From assembly GCA_038237745.1 (NCBI GenBank), contig JBBRYJ010000001.1:310001-374000 (forward strand): 64,000 nucleotides of DNA, read 5' to 3'. Below the pieces are notes generated by a model. The model was not told where the DNA came from, ran no database searches, and worked only from the letters and a program-made list of their open reading frames with translations. Shown one piece after another: positions 62,111 to 64,000 of this stretch (its first letter is position 1; each line of letters opens with the position of its first letter). The position numbers and the translations under genes were made by a program. The stretch is from DASQEH01 sp038237745 (GTDB lineage Bacteria; Actinomycetota; Actinomycetes; Propionibacteriales; Nocardioidaceae).

Positions 62111-62998
62111 ATGGTAGTGAGCATCGAGACCAGACGCCCAGCCTGGCACCATGACGCAATGGCGGGGAGCAGGAGGACCACCGGGTACGCGCTCGCGGCC
62201 TCCTGCCATCCGGTGCCGACAGCAGCTGTCACGGTGCTCGCCACCGTGCTAGTGGCGTCCGCCGGTAACCGTCTAGAAACGTGCGCCGTGGCGGCAGCGG
62301 CGATCCTGACCGGCCAGCTCGCGATCGGCTGGTCGAACGACGCCCTCGACGCTGCCAGGGACAGCGAGGTCGGGCGCACCGACAAACCCGTCGCTCAGGG
62401 CTTGCTCTCGCGGCACGCGGTCTGGACGGCTGCCGCATCAGCCGCCCTCGCGACGGTCCCGCTCTCCCTTGCTCTTGGCTGGCGATCCGGGCTCGTCCAG
62501 CTGTCGGTCGTAGCCTGGGGAGGGTTGTACAACTGGTGCCTGAAGTCGACGGTACTGTCGCCGCTACCCTTCCTTTTCGCCTTCGGCGGGCTACCAGCCC
62601 TTGCAACGCTGGCCCGGCCCGCCCACGCTCTGCCACCGATCTGGACCCTGGTCGCCGCAGGCCTCATCGGCGTCTCGGCCCACTTCGGGAATGTGCTGCC
62701 GGATCTCGAGGATGACCGACGCACGGGGGTATCGGGCATACCCCAGCGACTCGGACGCTCCGGTTCGTCGCTGGCAGCTGTTTCAGCCGCATTCTCCGCC
62801 ACTGTGCTCACCGTCGTGATGGAGGCCGCCGGCAGCACTCCAATCCTCTGGGTTCTCGCCGTCACGGCGGCCGGCCTAGGCGGCATTGGCGTTCTCGTCG
62901 CACGGCAGGACCCTCGGTCCGAAGCTGTCTTCTTCGCCGCGATGGGGGTCGCTGCCACCGGCGTGGCGATGATCGTCTCGTCCCATGCACTGCGGTGA
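62111..62998 (+). CDS. UbiA-family prenyltransferase
   Basis: 295 residues, ATG at 62111 (ATG 62159 would remove 16 residues). About nine membrane helices. First Asp-rich motif NDALDAARDSEVGRTDKP (about 76-93) with NDxxDxxxD; second motif PDLEDDRRTG. Transfers prenyl groups to acceptors such as quinone precursors; lack of neighbours in quinone synthesis leaves the acceptor unknown. Confidence 0.88.
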   Translation: MVVSIETRRPAWHHDAMAGSRRTTGYALAASCHPVPTAAVTVLATVLVASAGNRLETCAVAAAAILTGQLAIGWSNDALDAARDSEVGRTDKPVAQGLLSRHAVWTAAASAALATVPLSLALGWRSGLVQLSVVAWGGLYNWCLKSTVLSPLPFLFAFGGLPALATLARPAHALPPIWTLVAAGLIGVSAHFGNVLPDLEDDRRTGVSGIPQRLGRSGSSLAAVSAAFSATVLTVVMEAAGSTPILWVLAVTAAGLGGIGVLVARQDPRSEAVFFAAMGVAATGVAMIVSSHALR

Positions 62999-63064
62999 GG
63001 CGCGTCCGTTCGGGCAGCCAGCAGCGCCTTCATCGCTCGACAACGCCCTCGTCAACAGCGTCGG

Positions 63065-63661
63065 TCAGCGCCTGACTTCGAGGACCCTGAACCCTTTCGC
63101 CGACGCCAGTCTGCGGCACCGCCACCCTTCCCCGTCGAGCCAGCGTTGGAGCGAGTCGGCGCCGAGGTTCCTGCCCACGACCAGAACGGCTCGCCCGTCG
63201 GGGGCGATGCGGGCAAACCAGGTGAGCAACAGCCCGTGCAGTGCCGGCTTGCCGATCCGGATCGGTGGGTTCGACCAGACCTCGTCGAAGGTCAGGTTCT
63301 CCGGCACGTCGCCCGGCAGGGCAGCGTGGAGGCGTCCACCGAGCCCGCATGCCAGCGCGTTGTCGTGCGCGAGCCGAACGGCGCGCTCGTTGACGTCGAC
63401 AGCCCACACGTCGGCCGTCGGTACGGACGCGGCTATGGCGCAGGCGATCACGCCATAGCCACAGCCCAAGTCGAGATAGGTGCCCTCCACGATGGGAGGC
63501 TGGGTCTCGCGGAAGAGCACTGCCGTCCCGATGTCGAGGCGACCGGCTGAGAAGACGCCCGCCGACGACTGCAGATCGAGCTTTTGGCCCCAGACGGACA
63601 CGCTGACGCCGCGACGTCTCTCCGCCGAGGCGGGGCTCCCGGAGAAGTAGTGGTCGCTCAT
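63065..63661 (-). CDS. RsmC-like class I methyltransferase
   Basis: 198 residues from the ATG at 63661, overlapping the truA stop (ATGA). SAM motif I YLDLGCGYGVIAC, acidic AVDVNERAV and motif IV SNPPIRIGK, the NPP motif of amino-group methyltransferases such as 16S rRNA G1207 methylase RsmC. Shorter than RsmC (one domain). Coupling to truA supports an RNA substrate. Confidence 0.9.
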   Translation of the reverse strand: MSDHYFSGSPASAERRRGVSVSVWGQKLDLQSSAGVFSAGRLDIGTAVLFRETQPPIVEGTYLDLGCGYGVIACAIAASVPTADVWAVDVNERAVRLAHDNALACGLGGRLHAALPGDVPENLTFDEVWSNPPIRIGKPALHGLLLTWFARIAPDGRAVLVVGRNLGADSLQRWLDGEGWRCRRLASAKGFRVLEVRR

Positions 63662-64000
63662 CTCGACGTCCGCATCGCCCTGGCCTCTACGGCCCTTGCC
63701 TGCATTAGGTGCTCGGCGGGGTAGCCGACCTCCTCGAGCGTAAGCCCCGCAGGGGCCGCCACGGTTACGCCCGGGTCGCGCACGGACGCCTTGAGCACCT
63801 GCGTGGGCCATCCGACCAGCCGCCGACCTTCGCCGACCGCGACCATCGCGCCGACCATAGACCTCACCATCGTGTGGCAGAAGGCGTCAGCCTCGACCCA
63901 GGCCGTGAGCACGTGGCCGGCTCGTCGCCACTCGAACCGACGCAGCGTCCTGATGGTCGTGGCACCTTCGCGCCGCCTGCAGAACGCTGCGAAGTCGTGC
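63658..64000 (-). CDS. truA: tRNA pseudouridine synthase TruA, 5' part outside window
   Basis: Only the last 114 codons are visible, from HDFAAFCRRREGATTIRTL to MRTSR. The segment WVEADAFCHTMVRSMVGAMV and the C-terminal LTLEEVGYPAE match the TruA C-terminal domain; the catalytic Asp lies beyond the edge. It isomerizes U38-U40 of tRNA. Stop overlaps the methyltransferase start. Confidence 0.93.
   Translation of the reverse strand, partial: HDFAAFCRRREGATTIRTLRRFEWRRAGHVLTAWVEADAFCHTMVRSMVGAMVAVGEGRRLVGWPTQVLKASVRDPGVTVAAPAGLTLEEVGYPAEHLMQARAVEARAMRTSR

Overview
The window is a high-GC, gene-dense chromosome segment from an actinobacterium. GTG and TTG starts, 4-bp ATGA/GTGA stop-start overlaps, ECF-type sigma factors, two PspC-domain proteins and a GroEL with a histidine-rich tail all fit. 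The protein sequences look most like Propionibacteriales/Nocardioidaceae, but I cannot name the genus from sequence alone. I see no phage, transposase, plasmid, rRNA, tRNA or CRISPR locus. The gene order guaA, guaB3, guaB, sigD-like, groEL, groES, tsaD, rimI, tsaB, tsaE, alr, nnr, acpS, coaA, glmM, rpsI, rplM, truA is largely that of a conserved actinobacterial core block, with lineage-specific genes inserted.

Layout. 1-6.9 kb: the 3' end of pcrA, then a cell-envelope two-component module (PspC-kinase and regulator, plus a GNAT and a small membrane protein) divergent from a PspC/LiaF-like gene. 7-11.3 kb: a heterodimeric ABC exporter with complementary active-site losses, translationally coupled to a PAP2 phosphatase. 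11.3-15.7 kb: ferritin-like protein, aldo/keto reductase, SDR, second PAP2 phosphatase and a secreted phosphoesterase. 16-24.5 kb, all on minus: GMP synthesis (guaA, guaB3, guaB) interleaved with an ECF sigma/membrane protein pair, a lone kynureninase and a SigD/ShbA-like sigma factor. 24.6-30.9 kb: SDR, groES-groEL under CIRCE control, a methyltransferase and a GH3 lipoprotein. 31-38.5 kb: one long minus-strand run of overlapping genes for tRNA t6A synthesis (tsaD, rimI, tsaB, a GNAT-tsaE fusion), an alpha/beta hydrolase, alr, nnr and acpS. 38.5-53.3 kb is mostly accessory: coaA, GNAT proteins (one apparently broken), Tat-exported phospholipase C, DinB and DUF2071 proteins, a SIMPL protein, a second NarL-type two-component pair, DUF389 and a second ABC exporter pair. 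53.3-64 kb: glmM, rpsI, rplM, gltA, ABC-F ATPase, tandem FAD disulfide oxidoreductases, UbiA-like prenyltransferase, RsmC-like methyltransferase and the 3' end of truA.

The least explained structure is a family of about 22-bp units (CGARAGGGCG followed by a GATGCCCC-like half) in short tandem clusters at five positions in four intergenic gaps, in both orientations. At one site two clusters face each other and form a 19-bp hairpin. Other sequence-level signals are two CIRCE/promoter modules in series before groES, four hairpins between groES and groEL, a triplicated CCATCCGG motif between the divergent PspC genes, and two adjacent perfect dyads before the phospholipase gene.
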